The position numbers were made by a program, and so were the translations under genes. From Clostridia bacterium (GTDB taxonomy: Bacteria > Bacillota_A > Clostridia > Oscillospirales > CAG-272), in contig JAFTUD010000027.1 in the NCBI GenBank assembly GCA_017466455.1, forward strand, positions 1 to 21,902: 21,902 bases of DNA, given 5' to 3'. Position 1 is the first letter of the stretch. Each line of letters opens with the position of its first letter. Below the pieces are notes generated by a model. That model was not told where the DNA came from. It was given only the letters and a program-made list of their open reading frames with translations, and made no database searches. This document shows, piece after piece, positions 20,274 through 21,902 of the stretch.

Positions 20274-21902
20274 ATGAAAAAGAAATTATTTATCCTTCTT
20301 GCCACTGTGGCAATTCTTATGTGCCTTTTCGCTCTTTCGGTGAGTGCCGAGGCTATAAACATTACCAATGTGGCAAACGACGGTATTCCCGACTGGGACC
20401 AAAAGGTTTTGCTTGACGGCAAGGAATACGCACTTTGGGAGCTTGACTCAAACGGAGTTTACCATCCGCTAATTTGGTATAACAACGGAACGGAGCTTGC
20501 CTCGGTTAGAGCCGACAATATAACTGTTGCCGGTGCTGACACAACTATTCCACGCATTACGCAAGCCATGTATCGTAGTGGTGAATATGCCGAGCTCCAA
20601 GGAATGACCATCATTTTACCGGACGGCACAACATTTGACGGCAAAGCAACTATCGTTATTGCCAACCTCAATGGAGTAAAGGTTTGGAACGGAAGTGGCG
20701 GATATGATATGGACGCGGTAAAAAGTTCAACCTTCAACGGTAGCACCGCGCTTAAATATATCTACCTACCAAGCACGATAAACACCGTTGCATATCAAGA
20801 TGCAAGAGGCGTATTCCAAAACTGCACTGCCCTTGAAGCGGTTATTTTTGCAAAGAATGCGAGTATTGGAACTATCGGTAACAACTTTGTAATGGGCTGT
20901 TCAAGCCTTAAATGTGTATCGCTCCCTTCATCAGTTACAAAGATTGACTACAACTCTTTCCATAAAGCACCTTTGAGCGCACTTTATCTTGGCGATACTT
21001 TGGAAACGCTCGGTGGCACTGGCGGAAACTGGGATGCGGGTGCATTCTATAACTGCACAAATCTATACCTTGTGCAAAATCCATTTGAATACTACGGTTA
21101 TGAAAACACTCTTCCCGAAAAACCCGATGTATATTTCTTCCCAAACACCATTTCGTTTGTTTCTGACAAGGCTTTCAGAAATTGCGCAAATATGAACACA
21201 ACCATTGTATTCGGCACAAGCCTTACAAGCTGGTCAGGACATATGTTCACAAACTGGACATCATCTACCTCGGGGGATAAAAATGTTGTATTCCTTGGAA
21301 ATATGACAAGCTTCAACATCTCCGAAACGATAAGCGGTGGCGGATATATCCATTTTTACTTCCCTAACACCACTGACAAGAGTGTGCTTACTGTTGGAGG
21401 CAAAGAAACTTATGTTTACTACTACACCGAACTCGGTTACATTGGTAGAGCGCGTTACAGTAGCGTAACTTGGCTAACTGTTGATGAAGTGCAAACTACT
21501 ACCAATGGCTATTTCGCAGAGGTTAAGAAAACACCTCACCTTGAAAACCCACGCCTTGCCGAGATTGTAGAGGCAACCTGCTACTCTAACAAGAGCGCAG
21601 TTACAAAATGCTTCTGCGGTACGGTTCTTACAAGCGGTGAGGTAGAAAACTCAATGCTTGACCACGAATACATTGATGACTTCGACTGCACAACACAAAA
21701 CAAGTGCTCCGCTTTTGACAACTGCGGTGCGTTCCTTGATGCTGAATTTAATGCTCATAACGAAAAGCACGCAGTTGCTTACGCAGAGGGATTTGCAAAG
21801 AGTGGACTTCACACCGTTTGGTGCGACAACGAGGGCTGTAAAGCACTTGATAATGAAATTACTCTCGGCGCAATGATTTCCACAAGCGGTGGTTATTCCG
21901 TA
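20274..21902 (+). CDS. Secreted BspA-like leucine-rich-repeat protein 2 (3' end outside window)
   Basis: Open for 543 codons to the window edge with no stop. A signal peptide (MKKKLFILLATVAILMCLF, cleavage after SVSA) leads into a short N-terminal domain, then irregular LRR_5 repeats (about 140-350: LKYIYLPSTINTV..., LKCVSLPSSVTKIDYNSFHKA, PNTISFVSDKAFRNCANM). A Cys-rich module follows (DFDCTTQNKCSAFDNCGAF ... HTVWCDNEGCKA) and the beginning of a GGYSV domain; both are also in BspA-like protein 1 in the same order. It is probably surface-exposed and may bind host or community partners, as inferred from the repeat family. Start chosen by the ribosome binding site GAGGAAG and the signal peptide. 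Confidence 0.88.
   Translation, partial: MKKKLFILLATVAILMCLFALSVSAEAINITNVANDGIPDWDQKVLLDGKEYALWELDSNGVYHPLIWYNNGTELASVRADNITVAGADTTIPRITQAMYRSGEYAELQGMTIILPDGTTFDGKATIVIANLNGVKVWNGSGGYDMDAVKSSTFNGSTALKYIYLPSTINTVAYQDARGVFQNCTALEAVIFAKNASIGTIGNNFVMGCSSLKCVSLPSSVTKIDYNSFHKAPLSALYLGDTLETLGGTGGNWDAGAFYNCTNLYLVQNPFEYYGYENTLPEKPDVYFFPNTISFVSDKAFRNCANMNTTIVFGTSLTSWSGHMFTNWTSSTSGDKNVVFLGNMTSFNISETISGGGYIHFYFPNTTDKSVLTVGGKETYVYYYTELGYIGRARYSSVTWLTVDEVQTTTNGYFAEVKKTPHLENPRLAEIVEATCYSNKSAVTKCFCGTVLTSGEVENSMLDHEYIDDFDCTTQNKCSAFDNCGAFLDAEFNAHNEKHAVAYAEGFAKSGLHTVWCDNEGCKALDNEITLGAMISTSGGYSV

Overview
The window looks like chromosomal DNA of an anaerobic, low-to-mid GC Gram-positive bacterium of the class Clostridia, probably an uncultured gut lineage. 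The signs are AGGAG-type ribosome binding sites, sigma-A promoters (TTGACA, 17 bp, TATAAT), a rubrerythrin-type oxygen defence protein, class II tRNA-Tyr and tRNA-Thr genes with encoded CCA, lipoproteins, a cytosolic GH31 glycosidase and two secreted BspA-like leucine-rich-repeat proteins. No phage, transposase, integrase or Cas gene is visible.

Layout. 1-216: palindrome-rich repeat DNA. 217-4409: metal operon on the minus strand (WYL regulator, MntP Mn exporter, CopA Cu(I) ATPase carrying a C-terminal CopZ-like domain). 4410-7036: BspA-like protein 1 with its terminator, promoter and an upstream G/C-tract cassette, then a hairpin array. 7097-8937: DUF4186 gene, a long imperfect hairpin element and a flavin reductase/rubredoxin/rubrerythrin fusion. 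8981-10321: NADP isocitrate dehydrogenase. 10322-11151: noncoding repeat block and a tRNA-Thr/tRNA-Tyr operon. 11200-12716: plus-strand operon of a small hypothetical protein, an MnmM/YtqB-type methyltransferase and a two-repeat lipoprotein. 12756-14535: hairpin pair, a membrane protein and a divergent XRE regulator with a shared operator region. 14540-16070: a 486-residue lipoprotein. 16098-19563: repeats, then a GH31 / metallophosphoesterase / DUF1810 operon. 19564-20185: about 600 bp of structured repeats. 20274-21902: BspA-like protein 2, cut by the window edge.

Two noncoding patterns stand out. First, both BspA-like genes have the same promoter design: a TTGCACAAAAA dyad, then a run of ten G or C, then a third copy of the half site, then the -35 box. 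The tract ends 18 bp from the -35 box in one gene and 19 bp in the other. This is the anatomy expected of phase-variable surface-protein expression, and the tract cassette lies in opposite orientation at the two loci. Second, nearly every long intergenic gap holds arrays in which a constant 7-8 nt linker (ATGAATY, ATGATATA, ATGAGATA, ATATCGA or ATATCRC, one per array) alternates with short palindromes whose stems differ from unit to unit while pairing is kept. This is the reverse of a CRISPR layout. Two longer dispersed repeats show compensatory base changes between copies, so their folding appears to be under selection.

Two genes (copA and the rubrerythrin fusion) also carry a strong Shine-Dalgarno sequence exactly 9 nt before an in-frame ATG at a domain junction, suggesting that each makes both a fused protein and a separate C-terminal protein.
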